Part shown: one piece after another, positions 39,301 to 48,196 of the stretch | Layout: each line of letters starts with the position of its first letter | Numbering within the stretch: position 1 is the stretch's first letter | Source: Anabaena sp. UHCC 0204 | GTDB taxonomy: Bacteria > Cyanobacteriota > Cyanobacteriia > Cyanobacteriales > Nostocaceae | Length of the DNA: 64,000 bases | Reading direction: 5' to 3' | Assembly: GCF_009711975.1 (NCBI RefSeq) | Contig: NZ_VIKW01000003.1 | Coordinates: 48,986 to 112,985, forward strand | The notes under the pieces: model-generated | Database searches by the model: none | The model's input: the letters and a program-made list of their open reading frames with translations, nothing else | Told to the model about the DNA's origin: nothing | Made by a program: the position numbers and the translations under genes

Positions 39301-39332
39301 TTCCTTTGCGTCTTTGCGCCTTTGCGTGAGAT
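39301..39332. repeat. TTTGCGTC-type dispersed intergenic repeat
   Basis: CTTTGCGTCTTTGCGCC followed by TTTGCGTGAG. Close relatives lie near 30250, 34411, 40146, 41530, 43855, 45402, 49735 and 52505, in both orientations and always outside or at the edge of genes. Confidence 0.75.
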
Positions 39333-39354
39333 AAAAACCCAAAAAATCCCATCA

Positions 39355-39777
39355 TTAATTATCAGGAGGATGCCAACTTAAACTAATCCAAATTGCCCTA
39401 GCTTGGACAACATCCTCATTATTTAATCTTAAAGCTAAAACCGTACCTCTGCCAATAGCAGTTATCCCAATAATATGAGTACCACCATTTGCCCATTGAA
39501 AATGATCTAACCATCCTTGTTGACGAGGATTAAACAAAGATACAGATTCATTAGTTACAGGATCATTAACAGTTATTTTCGCTCCTTTAAATTCATTACA
39601 ACGATAACAACAAGCAGATAAATTTTCTCGCTCATCATTTCCCCCTAAAGAACTAGGCAAAATATGATCCATAACTAAAGGCATACCTGTTAAACGGCTA
39701 GAAGTGCGACAATATTCACATCTATAGCCAGCCTCATTAATAACTTGTTGACGAAGAGATTTAGAAATAGATGACAC
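39355..39777 (-). CDS. HNH endonuclease family protein
   Basis: A 140-residue protein with a compact HNH fold: CEYC and a later CCYRCNE (two CxxC-type zinc pairs), with LVMDHILPSSLGGNDERENL carrying the catalytic His and the Asn. The C-terminal part (HIIGITAIGRGTVLALRLNN) is common in cyanobacterial stand-alone HNH proteins. It begins 5 bp after the stop of a 104-residue gene in the same direction, so the two form a pair. The role could be in defence or mobility; the target is unknown. Confidence 0.85.
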   Translation of the reverse strand: MSSISKSLRQQVINEAGYRCEYCRTSSRLTGMPLVMDHILPSSLGGNDERENLSACCYRCNEFKGAKITVNDPVTNESVSLFNPRQQGWLDHFQWANGGTHIIGITAIGRGTVLALRLNNEDVVQARAIWISLSWHPPDN

Positions 39778-39782
39778 TGGTA

Positions 39783-40097
39783 TTATACTAATTGCTCAAA
39801 ATCTGGAAGAGAAAAACCTTTCCACTTTAAAAGTGCATAAGCATAAGCTTTTTTCAACATTAAATAATCAGCACTCACTCGCAGAGATTTCAATAATAAC
39901 TTATCTGATTCACTTAATTGATTATTTTGATTTTTTTCTAAAAGTTGTAAATGTAATTCTTGCTGACTTTCTGGAACTTGACTTTCAGCAATAGTTAGTA
40001 AATCCTCAATAGTTAATTCTTGCATAGCCATTAATTCCCCTTGTAATTCCAGAGGTGCATAATCAACAGCAGGAGGAGCATTAATTTGTGTAGTCAT
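39783..40097 (-). CDS. Small partner protein of the HNH gene, unknown function
   Basis: A 104-residue, Leu/Glu-rich, mostly helical protein (LTIEDLLTIAESQVPESQQE, RVSADYLMLKKAYAYALLKW). The stop is 5 bp from the start of the HNH gene, which suggests they act together. The last 90 bp of the coding end recur at 42387-42476 with three differences, so a second copy once existed about 2.6 kb away. A GGATAAATT leader precedes the ATG. No known domain was recognised. Confidence 0.65.
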   Translation of the reverse strand: MTTQINAPPAVDYAPLELQGELMAMQELTIEDLLTIAESQVPESQQELHLQLLEKNQNNQLSESDKLLLKSLRVSADYLMLKKAYAYALLKWKGFSLPDFEQLV

Positions 40098-40190
40098 AAT
40101 TTATCCTGGTATTTGACCTATATATATTTTATAACACTTCTCTTCCTTTGCGTCTTTGCTCCTTTGCGTCTTTGCGCGAAATCAAAATCT

Positions 40191-40553
40191 TCAACCCAAA
40201 GTCAAAATACCCTCTGGAAAATCCACCACCAAACGCAAAAACTTCAACCATTCAGAACCTAATAAAACTTCCGTAATATTATCCCCCACATGAACAGGAA
40301 TTTCATACTCTTGTCCAGCCAATATTACCTTACCTAAATAGATATTAAATCTTGATTCACCTTGTGCTGTTTGCATAGGTTCATTACCAAGAAAAACCCA
40401 ATCAAGTCCATCCAAATCTTGAGTATTAATTGCCATAAACTTGGTAAATCCTGTATCTAACATCGCATCTACAGGCAAATTTAACCCATCAGCAGTAATC
40501 AAATCAATTTCAAAGAATAGCTGCCCCTCACCACCAAAACTTCCCTGAATCAT
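40191..40553 (-). CDS. Retropepsin-like (clan AA) aspartic protease family protein
   Basis: A 120-residue protein with the Asp-Thr-Gly motif D33-T34-G35 in VDAMLDTGFTKFMAINTQDL and a hydrophobic-Gly strand near the end (ITEVLLGSEWLKFLRLVVDF). Single-domain proteins of this kind would work as dimers. The ATG overlaps the stop of the upstream gene by 4 bases. Such proteins occur often in cyanobacterial accessory regions, in pairs with small unknown genes. Activity is not certain. Confidence 0.75.
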   Translation of the reverse strand: MIQGSFGGEGQLFFEIDLITADGLNLPVDAMLDTGFTKFMAINTQDLDGLDWVFLGNEPMQTAQGESRFNIYLGKVILAGQEYEIPVHVGDNITEVLLGSEWLKFLRLVVDFPEGILTLG

Positions 40554-40867
40554 ATTCTCCCAGTCGTTCCTGTTTCATTTAAGCAAAACACATAATTTTT
40601 AGCATTTGGGTATTTTTCAAGAACTTTTTTATGAGCTTGAATATTATCTTGATCAAGAAAGTATTCACCACTATTTGGTTCTATGCCAATATACCAGCCA
40701 TAGTGACTTTCAATATATTCAGAACGGACACGCTCAAAAATTGCCCGACAACGTTGATAAAATATTTCATCTTCCGCTTCTCGTCTAGCTAATTCTTCTG
40801 GTGATATAGTCAATTCAGGAAAAATTCTTCCTCTTCTTACCACTTTTTTTGATGTTATGTGAGTCAT
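40550..40867 (-). CDS. Small unknown protein coupled to the retropepsin-like gene
   Basis: A 105-residue protein with a charged helical middle (ARREAEDEIFYQRCRAIFER) and a conserved-looking C-terminal part (HYGWYIGIEPNSGEYFLDQD). ATGA overlap with the retropepsin-like gene makes them a translational pair. Function unknown; it could be a partner or substrate of the protease-like protein. Confidence 0.65.
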   Translation of the reverse strand: MTHITSKKVVRRGRIFPELTISPEELARREAEDEIFYQRCRAIFERVRSEYIESHYGWYIGIEPNSGEYFLDQDNIQAHKKVLEKYPNAKNYVFCLNETGTTGRI

Positions 40868-40962
40868 ACTATTAACTTGAACTCTAGTTATTATCTTAAC
40901 TTAAATTGTGCTTAATTGCGACTATTACCATTATTTAAACATAAATTTTAACATGATTTCCC

Positions 40963-41418
40963 CTATTTATTTTCATCATTAAAAGCTGCTGCTAACTCAG
41001 GACTACTAATAGCTATAGAACTTTCATGCCATTCATGAATAATAGCATCAATCAAATCCCAAGCCTCATTAGAAGTATCAGTTAAGCGAAAAGCCTCACT
41101 CACTTCTTTAATAAAATCTTGCAATTCATCAGCATCAAATACGCTCAACCATCCATAAGGATGTTCAGAACCTATTTTTTGACCCAATAACAACCGAAAC
41201 GCCACCGATAACACCTCAAAAACAGCCTTACTTTGTGTTACCCCTTTCACAAGATAAGCCACATCCTCACGACGCAACAGGGCAAAAGATTGATCATTTC
41301 TAGTAATAGTAATTGGGTGTTCATAAGCTTTATCTAGAATTCGTCCAGGTTGACGATTCAACTCAGTGGCTGTCACTAACTCATCTGAGTAAGCATTGCT
41401 AAAAATTGCCATTGACAT
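40963..41418 (-). CDS. Phd/YefM-like antitoxin-type protein with long C-terminal extension
   Basis: A 151-residue protein. The first 55 residues fit the Phd/YefM fold: VTATELNRQPGRILDKAYEH followed by PITITRNDQSFALLRREDVA. Normal antitoxins of this family are about 80-90 residues; here about 90 extra residues follow (SEHPYGWLSVFDADELQDFI, EAWDLIDAIIHEWHESS). No toxin gene is beside it. It may be a fused antitoxin-regulator or an orphan. Confidence 0.65.
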   Translation of the reverse strand: MSMAIFSNAYSDELVTATELNRQPGRILDKAYEHPITITRNDQSFALLRREDVAYLVKGVTQSKAVFEVLSVAFRLLLGQKIGSEHPYGWLSVFDADELQDFIKEVSEAFRLTDTSNEAWDLIDAIIHEWHESSIAISSPELAAAFNDENK

Positions 41419-41794
41419 GATACCTGCGTTTTCAAGAAACGCTGACTTAATCTGAAGATGATATTACGTACTATTATACGTAGTCATTATTATTTGTCAA
41501 TAGGTAACATTACAAAAACCTTTGTTCTTGCAATTCTTCCTTTGCGTCTCTGCGTAAGACAAAAATATTCATAACAATTGCTATAAGTAGTAATGCAAAA
41601 TAAATTGAACATTTTAAAAATCCCTAAATCAATCAATTTTGTAGGGGCAAACCCCCTGTGGTTGCCCCAAATACCGGGGTAGGCACGGGGGCGCTACCCC
41701 TACATTAAATCCAAATCTTTTATATAATTAATTTTGCCTGCCTACTTACTAGAAAGATTCCCACCCAATCATCTCATGCTAACCGTAACCATAT
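41419..41794. other. Intergenic gap with a palindromic repeat
   Basis: A 376-bp gap. 41640-41704 carries inverted ends TGTAGGGG and CCCCTACA around a GC-rich core with further inverted G/C runs, a MITE-like hairpin. A TTTGCGTC-type repeat lies near 41530. No gene was seen. Confidence 0.55.
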
Positions 41795-42376
41795 ATGACT
41801 CTTAGCCAATTTCATCCTTATCTTTCCCCAGAAGAATATTTAGAAACTGAAAAATCCAGCCCTATTAAACATGAATATATCCAAGGGCAAATTTACGCAA
41901 TGGCTGGTGCTAGTGACGCTCATGTGACAATTACCGCTAACTTAGTCGCCCTTTTAAGAAACCATATTCGTGGTACAGGATGCCGTCTTTACGTCGCTGA
42001 CATGAAAGCGAGAATTGAATCTCTCGATATTTTCTATTATCCTGATATTATGGTAACTTGCGATTCAAGAGATACACAATTTGAATATTTTAAACGATAT
42101 CCGAGTTTAATCATTGAAGTTTTATCACCTTCTACAGAAGCCTTAGATAGAGGTGATAAATTTAGTGATTACCAAGAATTAGACACTTTGCAAGAATATG
42201 TTTTAGTTAGTCAAAATCGTCAACGAATTGATTGTTTTCGGCGTAATACTGAAGGAAGATGGGAACTTTATAGTTATAAAGGAAATCAAGAATTAGAATT
42301 AAAGAGTGTGAATTTTTCTGTTCATTTAACTAATGTTTATGAAGACGTTACTTTTACTACTAATTTGAGTAAATAA
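41795..42376 (+). CDS. Uma2-family (DUF820) putative restriction endonuclease-fold protein
   Basis: A 193-residue protein with all Uma2 landmarks: YLSPEEYLETEKSSPIKHEY, IQGQIYAMAGASDAH, FYYPDIMVTCD with the first acidic residue, SLIIEVLSPSTEALDRGDK with the second Glu and the Lys, and EYVLVSQNRQRIDCF. The fold is PD-(D/E)XK. The family is hugely expanded in cyanobacteria and its function is not settled; links to mobile elements have been suggested. It is a single gene here. Confidence 0.92.
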   Translation: MTLSQFHPYLSPEEYLETEKSSPIKHEYIQGQIYAMAGASDAHVTITANLVALLRNHIRGTGCRLYVADMKARIESLDIFYYPDIMVTCDSRDTQFEYFKRYPSLIIEVLSPSTEALDRGDKFSDYQELDTLQEYVLVSQNRQRIDCFRRNTEGRWELYSYKGNQELELKSVNFSVHLTNVYEDVTFTTNLSK

Positions 42377-42386
42377 AAGATGATAT

Positions 42387-42476
42387 GGTATTATACTAAT
42401 TGCTCAAAATCTGGAAGAGAATAACCTTTCCACTTTAAAAGTGCATAGGCATAGGCTTTTTTCAACATTAAATAAT
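42387..42476 (-). pseudogene. 90-bp duplicate of the 3' end of the HNH-partner gene
   Basis: Identical to 39779-39868 except for three positions, in the same orientation. It would encode the last roughly 28 codons of the 104-residue protein and then stops abruptly at an ISL3-type transposase remnant. It marks where a second copy of that gene was broken. Confidence 0.85.
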
Positions 42477-42479
42477 GGC

Positions 42480-42881
42480 TCTTCGGTAGTTGTTATGGCA
42501 CAACCAGTCATAAATTACATCAAAATCATAGGCATATTATTAAAGACCTCCCTTTTGGAGAAAAAGAAGTATTTTTAGAAGTTAATCACCGACAGTTTAA
42601 ATGTGAACAATCTAAAAAACCGTTTAGTGAAGATTTAGATTTTGTAAAAAAGAAAATATCTTTTACAAACCGCCTTGCACATAAGACAATACAAGAAGTT
42701 TTAGAAAATGATATTCATAGTGTAGCAGCAAAAGGTATAGTAACAAAAGACATTTAGTAACAGAATTAATGCCAAATGCTCAAGTTGTAGCCGATAGATT
42801 TCATGTAATGACACAGATAAATAAAGAACTAGATACACATAACAAGTACCGAAGAACCATATATGTATCTGGCTTAATATA
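42480..42881 (+). mobile_element. Degenerate ISL3-family transposase remnant
   Basis: Two frames with stops and deletions give ISL3-like text. The first reads CYGTTSHKLHQNHRHIIKDL, then PFGEKEVFLEVNHRQFKCEQ and FSEDLDFV, the zinc-finger N-terminal part, ending at a stop near 42755. The second, from about 42770, reads LMPNAQVVADRFHVMTQINK, the part around the central catalytic Asp. The middle and C-terminal parts are gone, and no terminal inverted repeats were found. It abuts the 90-bp duplicate. Confidence 0.8.
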
Positions 42882-42912
42882 AGAATAATCTCAAGGCTGA
42901 ATTAGAAAAATA

Positions 42913-43830
42913 ATGAAGAAAATTTTACGTTGGTTAATTTTAGGGGGAACGCTGTTTTTTTTGTTAAAAGCCCTTAAAGATAATTGGTTGGAAGTGAGTG
43001 CTATTCGGATTAATAGCACAGGATGGTTAATATTAACAACTGCTACGAGTGTAACTTTACTAGCACATATTTGGGCGGGTTGGATTTGGACTTGGGTACT
43101 AAAGGAGTTAAATCAATCTGTATCTTCTATTGAGTTTATTCAAGTTTATTTAAAAACGAATATTGCAAAATATTTACCTGGTAATGTTTGGCATTACTAT
43201 GGGAGAATTATAGCAGCTAAAAATGCTAACATTCCGACAAATATTGCTACATTAAGTGTTTTATTAGAACCATTATTAATGTTAGCAGCAGCTTTAATTA
43301 TTATTGTTTTATTTGGTAGCCAACTTCTTGTTAACAATGTAAATTTTAATTTATATATTCTGCAATTTCTGATGTTAATAATTGTATTAGGTATACTTCA
43401 TCCCCGATTTTTAAATCCAGCCATTCAACTTTTAGATAGGTGGAAAAATAAAAAATCTCATCAAGAAAAACAGTTAATTAATAGTTTTATAATTAAAGAC
43501 TATCCCCTTAAACCCTTATTAGGAGAGTTGGTTTTTTTAGGGTTACGTGCTGCTGGTTTTATTTTAACTATCTTGGCCTTAAATTCCTTGAATTGGGCGC
43601 AAATTCCCTTATTAGTGGGGACTTTTAGTTGTGCGTGGGTATTGGGGTTAATTATTCCTGGTGCGCCTGGTGGTTTAGGCGTATTTGAAACCACAGCCAT
43701 ATTACTATTACAAAATCATTTTCCGACAGCTTTAGTGATTAGTGCGATCGCTCTTTACCGTCTCATTAGCATCTTAGCAGAAACAGTCGGCGCGGGTTTA
43801 GCTTGGTTACATGAACGAATTAGCAATTAA
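42913..43830 (+). CDS. Flippase-like membrane protein (UPF0104 / LPG-synthase membrane region)
   Basis: A 305-residue protein with about eight hydrophobic helices. Family marks are KYLPGNVWHYYGRIIAAKNA and PGAPGGLGVFETTAILLLQN. Such proteins move or hold lipids in the inner membrane; the family includes the membrane part of lysyl-phosphatidylglycerol synthase and dolichyl-phosphate mannose-linked proteins. There is no catalytic aminoacyl domain here. It is monocistronic and ends beside a TTTGCGTC-type repeat. Confidence 0.8.
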   Translation: MKKILRWLILGGTLFFLLKALKDNWLEVSAIRINSTGWLILTTATSVTLLAHIWAGWIWTWVLKELNQSVSSIEFIQVYLKTNIAKYLPGNVWHYYGRIIAAKNANIPTNIATLSVLLEPLLMLAAALIIIVLFGSQLLVNNVNFNLYILQFLMLIIVLGILHPRFLNPAIQLLDRWKNKKSHQEKQLINSFIIKDYPLKPLLGELVFLGLRAAGFILTILALNSLNWAQIPLLVGTFSCAWVLGLIIPGAPGGLGVFETTAILLLQNHFPTALVISAIALYRLISILAETVGAGLAWLHERISN

Positions 43831-43954
43831 ATAATTTCCAATGCTTCCCTTTCTTCCTTTGCGCCTTTGCGTGAGATATAAAGTAAATAAAAGGTGGGTT
43901 TCGTTTCCTCAACCCAACCTACAATTTTTTCAACGTAAGTGGGGTATTTATTTC

Positions 43955-45295
43955 TTAATCTCCAGTAATAGAAAGTTCACTTACCCAAACCCTGGGAGAA
44001 ACTCCTCCAGGTGTTAACTCCACCTCTTTCTCTACATAAACAATAGATTTCAAAAGTTCCAAGAAATCACCAGCTACCGTTGCTGATTCAATACTGATTT
44101 TCTCACCCTTATTAACTAACCAACCATCAAAAGGCAAAGAAAAAGAACCTTGTAAAGCCTTAACACCCGCATGAAGAGCTTGTAAATCATCAATTAAAAT
44201 CACATTTTCCGCAGTTTCTAAACTCAATTCTTTTTCAGGAGTTCCTGCTGCAAAAACGTGATAAAAATTAGGACTGACACTCACTTTTGCGCCAATACTA
44301 GCATTACCTGTAGGTTGAGAATTTAACCGTTTAGCAGTTCCCGCACTATGCAAAAAGCTAGTTAAAATTCCCTTTTCTATTAACTTAATTTGCCGGGTTG
44401 GTGTTCCTTCACCATCAAAACTTTCTGCACCAATATTAGCCGGGTGTAAAGCATCATCATAAACTGAAAGTAAAGGTGAAGCAAGTTCTTTACCAATATC
44501 ATCAGTTTTCGATAAACTTTGATTATCAAGAATACTTTGGGCATTAAATAAATTAGAAAAAGCCCCCAACAAACTTAAAAAAGCTTCAGGAGAGAAAACT
44601 ACTTGATATTTACCAGTTTTGATTTTTTCATAATGCAAATGACTGATAGTTTTCTCAGCAGTTTCCTTTATACAACCAGCAATATCTAAATCAGCTACAC
44701 TTTCCTTGACTCGATAAGCACCTCCACTGCGGGGTTTTTTCCCTTCCTCCTCAGTTTTGCTATACAAATAAATAGAAGCTAAAGAATGAGACTCAGTTCT
44801 TAAAGCCCCTTCACTATTGAGATAAAACCTGTCAATATCTCTTTGTGCTAACCCATTATAAGGTACTCCCTTAATAGCAGGATGAGTTGCTAACAATTCC
44901 TTTTCTGCTACTAATAGCTTTTCTATCAGTTCAGAAACAGGTGCTTGGAGGGCTTTTTCTTGATGTGTATTGGGGATAGGAATAGTTGCTTCTGGACTAA
45001 AATCAGGAACATTTTCCTTCACACCAAAAAAGCTCGCTTCATAAGCTGTTTTTAAAGCTAATTCTAATCCTTGAGGATCTACATCTGTAGTGCTGGTAAC
45101 ACCCATTGTATTTTCCTCGTTCCAAACTCGAACTGTTACTCCAGAACGATTGGAAGCTTTAACTTGTTTGGGTTCACCTTGGTCAACTTGAACGCTGGTA
45201 TCATCTACTGTTGAGCCGTAAATGTCAAACTTCTTAATGCCAAGTTTGTCGGCATTTTCTTGGGCGTAAGTTGCGATTTCTTGTATTTTTGGCAT
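43955..45295 (-). CDS. TldE/PmbA-family protein
   Basis: A 446-residue protein of the TldD/PmbA family lacking the metal site, so it is the TldE (PmbA) subunit. Blocks: VRVWNEENTMGVTSTTDVDP, PHNGL-like YNGLAQRDIDRFYLNSEGA and SFDGEGTPTRQIKLIEKGIL. The frame opens at a TTG (45328), but ATG 45295 is the better start. In Escherichia coli TldD and TldE form a heterodimeric protease that matures microcin B17 and trims unfolded peptides. The TldD gene lies just upstream on the same strand. Confidence 0.9.
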   Translation of the reverse strand: MPKIQEIATYAQENADKLGIKKFDIYGSTVDDTSVQVDQGEPKQVKASNRSGVTVRVWNEENTMGVTSTTDVDPQGLELALKTAYEASFFGVKENVPDFSPEATIPIPNTHQEKALQAPVSELIEKLLVAEKELLATHPAIKGVPYNGLAQRDIDRFYLNSEGALRTESHSLASIYLYSKTEEEGKKPRSGGAYRVKESVADLDIAGCIKETAEKTISHLHYEKIKTGKYQVVFSPEAFLSLLGAFSNLFNAQSILDNQSLSKTDDIGKELASPLLSVYDDALHPANIGAESFDGEGTPTRQIKLIEKGILTSFLHSAGTAKRLNSQPTGNASIGAKVSVSPNFYHVFAAGTPEKELSLETAENVILIDDLQALHAGVKALQGSFSLPFDGWLVNKGEKISIESATVAGDFLELLKSIVYVEKEVELTPGGVSPRVWVSELSITGD

Positions 45296-45468
45296 AATCA
45301 AATCAACTTGGGATTTTAGATTTAACAAAAGTGCGGTTTTAAAATTGGATTTTGGATGTGATTATTTAGATTATTACTAAGGCATGAACTCATGTTACTC
45401 TCCGCGCCTCTGCGTCTCTGCGTGAGACATATATACTTTGTATTCACAAGCCAAAATCCAAAATTTAG

Positions 45469-46941
45469 TTATCTACCACCAACAGTAATAGAATCAACTT
45501 TTATATGGGGTTGTCCAACTGTGGTGTAAATGCTGCCGCTAACTGAACCACAAAAGCCGGGAGCTAGTTCTAAATCTTGGGAACATAGGGAAATTTTATT
45601 CATAATTTCCTTGGCTTCACCAATGAGGGTAGCACCTTTTAATGGTTTGGTAATTTTGCCATTTTCTATTAAGTAAGCTTCGTCAACACTAAAGTTAAAT
45701 TGACCTGTTGCGCCGACACTTCCGCCACCCATTTTCTTACAGTAAATGCCTTTATCAACGGAGGCAAATAGGTCTTCTGTTGTATGTTCTCCACAATCAA
45801 TATATGTATTTCGCATCCGACTAGCGGCAGCAAAAGTGTAATTTTGACGGCGGCCACTGCCTGTTCTGGGATGTCCGGTACGCACTGAACCGGTTCTGTC
45901 AGCGAGGAAGTTTTTGAGAATACCTTTTTCAATTAATAATGTTCTTTGGGCGGGCATTCCTTCGTCATCCATATCAATCGTGCCAAAGGCATTATCAGCC
46001 CGTCCTTCGTCCCAAGCTGTTAAACTTTCGTGGGCGATTTTTTCACCTTTTTTATCGGCAAATGGTGTGGTTTGGCGTTCAATTTGGGTGGTTTCTAACA
46101 AGTGTCCGCAAGCTTCATGGAAAATTACGCCGCCAAAGTGATTGGCCATGATAATCGGGTAAGTTCCTGATTCTACGTAATCTGCATAAAGCATTTTACC
46201 GGCTGATTCGGCGATTTGTTCGGAGGCTTGTTGATAATCCCAGGTTTTCAAGAAGTTAGGATCACTGGTGTTACCAGCCCGTTCACCAATGGAGGAACGG
46301 TTAGCACCGTCAGCACAAAGCAGGTTAAAGCCGACGGACTGGGTGAGGCGGATATCACGGGCAAATGTGCCGTCACTGGCTGCAACTAATACTTCTTGCC
46401 AATCACGGAAGTAGGAAGCGCGACGGGATTGGACGTGAGTAGCTTTTTTATTCAGTTGGGCTGTACCATCAAGGAGGACTTCTCCCATTTCGCGGATAGA
46501 ACTACACAAGGGTAGCCAAGAGTCTTTACCACGTTTGCTGGCGTAGTCTCTGAGTAATTCTAGGTTGATTTCGGGGATGAAGGCACTTGGACCTGGTAGT
46601 TGTAATCCTAAGATGGAAAGAGCTTTTTCTAAGGCGGCTTTTAAACCAGCAAATGTGAGATTATTTGTGCTAACGTAGCAGTCAGCTTTGCCGCGAAATA
46701 CTCGCACTCCTGCACCAGTGGCTAAACTGGGGGAAATGCTGGTGATGGTGTCTTCTTCGGCTAAACAACTGATGTAGTTGCGATGTTCTAAGAAGTATTC
46801 AATAAAGTCAGCACCAGCGGCGCGTCCTAGTCCCAAAAGGGTTGCCAGTGGGGCTTCCCAGGTTTCATCAAATCGTTCTGATGTGGATGAATATTGGAGA
46901 TTCGGAAGTTGATTTGAGAGAAGTAGCGTGTTTGTAAGCAT
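45469..46941 (-). CDS. tldD: TldD-family metalloprotease
   Basis: A 490-residue protein with the metal-binding HEACGH motif (H275, E276, H280) in [18 protein letters not shown] and a conserved Cys near residue 463 ([11 protein letters not shown]), the zinc site of TldD. It also has [20 protein letters not shown] and [15 protein letters not shown]. It is the catalytic subunit of the TldD/TldE protease. It is transcribed before TldE, 173 bp away. It stands about 3 kb from a lanthipeptide cluster. Confidence 0.92.
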   Translation of the reverse strand: MLTNTLLLSNQLPNLQYSSTSERFDETWEAPLATLLGLGRAAGADFIEYFLEHRNYISCLAEEDTITSISPSLATGAGVRVFRGKADCYVSTNNLTFAGLKAALEKALSILGLQLPGPSAFIPEINLELLRDYASKRGKDSWLPLCSSIREMGEVLLDGTAQLNKKATHVQSRRASYFRDWQEVLVAASDGTFARDIRLTQSVGFNLLCADGANRSSIGERAGNTSDPNFLKTWDYQQASEQIAESAGKMLYADYVESGTYPIIMANHFGGVIFHEACGHLLETTQIERQTTPFADKKGEKIAHESLTAWDEGRADNAFGTIDMDDEGMPAQRTLLIEKGILKNFLADRTGSVRTGHPRTGSGRRQNYTFAAASRMRNTYIDCGEHTTEDLFASVDKGIYCKKMGGGSVGATGQFNFSVDEAYLIENGKITKPLKGATLIGEAKEIMNKISLCSQDLELAPGFCGSVSGSIYTTVGQPHIKVDSITVGGR

Positions 46942-47086
46942 GAAGAGCCTCGTCTGCTGGCGTTATTCTACAGATGTGACCGAAAAAAATCCTGGTGTAC
47001 TCAGTCTAACAAATCTATGAAAGCCGTTGTTAGCAGTTAGGCTGTAGGGTTTTCCGCCATTGTTGTGTGTTTTCAGTCTAGGCAGA

Positions 47087-47123
47087 ATGACAATTGACAA
47101 TTGATAATTGACAATTGACAACT
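47087..47123. repeat. STRR-type heptamer tandem
   Basis: Degenerate tandem of the 7-base unit GACAATT / GATAATT, about five copies. This type of short tandem is known from heterocystous cyanobacteria. Confidence 0.75.
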
Positions 47124-47235
47124 AAGAACGCTTAATCAATTGAAAACCTCGATAAATCAATGACTATAGAGGGATGAAAGACCTATTTATACAAATTAAA
47201 TGTATATTGGCTTAAGTTAGTTCACAGGTCAGGGT

Positions 47236-48159
47236 GTGAGAGCTATCACTAAAAATCAAATGGTAGATAGGATAAATGATATCGCTTGGCAAGCTCACCA
47301 GGGCAGTGTTGCAGCGATTATTCAAGTTTTAAATGAAAGGCTAGTTGTGTCTGGTGTCAGAACTAGAGCAATTTTGGCGGATGGTGTATTACAGCTTTTG
47401 TGTGAAGCGGCTACGGTAGATCAACTTGAGCAATCTATTTTAGTGCAGAAAATTCAGGAAATTTTGGAGTCCATTGCACCACGCAATATTCGCAAAGTCA
47501 ATATTAACAGTCGGATTGTTCGGGAAGAGCAATTACTTTGGTTAGAGGAAATTAACGATGAGGGCGAAAATAAATTATTGTGGTGTCAACAAATAATACT
47601 CACCCAGCCAAATTTTTTTAAGCAGCTAATTCAAGATTTAACTGAATTCTATAGAGAATCAGGAAAACCTACTTTACCACAGTTTGAATCTTTAATCAAA
47701 AATAAAAACAAACACAAACGTTTAGTCAAAACTGCAATAGTAGGCGTTTCTGGTTTATGTTCACTGATTTTACTGCTATGGCTAGTTCGTTTTTGGTTAG
47801 ATGATACAGTAAAAAATTTGACTATACTACAAGAAGCTCAAGTTTTGAAGCAAGGAAATCAGACAAAGCCAGATGTCTTAAACCGTACTGGTAATCAAAG
47901 TCTTTCTACCCCATCAGATGTATCACCAGATTTATTTGCAGATGCTGTGAGACTTGCTAACCAAGCTTCAGCCGCTGGTAAAACTGCTATAACTTCAACT
48001 CAGTGGTTGGAATTAGCTGCTACTTGGCAACGAGCTTCTGATTTAATGAGTCAGGTATCCCCTAGCCATAGCCGCTATAGAGAAGCACAGATTAGAACTA
48101 AACTATATAAAAAGTTTAGTGAGGCAGCGGAGAAAGAAGCAGATAAGAGTGAGTTGTAA
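47236..48159 (+). CDS. Conserved-looking cyanobacterial protein with one membrane helix, unknown function
   Basis: A 307-residue protein starting at GTG. The N-terminal 150 residues form a soluble domain (QGSVAAIIQVLNERLVVSGV, IAPRNIRKVNINSRIVREEQ); one membrane helix covers about 165-186 (TAIVGVSGLCSLILLLWLVR); the C-terminal part is Gln/Ser-rich and ends in a helical stretch (WLELAATWQRASDLMSQVSP). The layout is like other cyanobacterial membrane proteins of unknown role. It is convergent with the HlyD gene. Confidence 0.6.
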   Translation: MRAITKNQMVDRINDIAWQAHQGSVAAIIQVLNERLVVSGVRTRAILADGVLQLLCEAATVDQLEQSILVQKIQEILESIAPRNIRKVNINSRIVREEQLLWLEEINDEGENKLLWCQQIILTQPNFFKQLIQDLTEFYRESGKPTLPQFESLIKNKNKHKRLVKTAIVGVSGLCSLILLLWLVRFWLDDTVKNLTILQEAQVLKQGNQTKPDVLNRTGNQSLSTPSDVSPDLFADAVRLANQASAAGKTAITSTQWLELAATWQRASDLMSQVSPSHSRYREAQIRTKLYKKFSEAAEKEADKSEL

Positions 48160-48196
48160 TATGTGAGGTTGGGTAAAATAACCCTCCTCATACTTT

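Noticed and set aside
45669-46151. Several small frames within tldD on both strands
   Set aside because: All lie inside the tldD gene, whose HEACGH motif and length leave no doubt.
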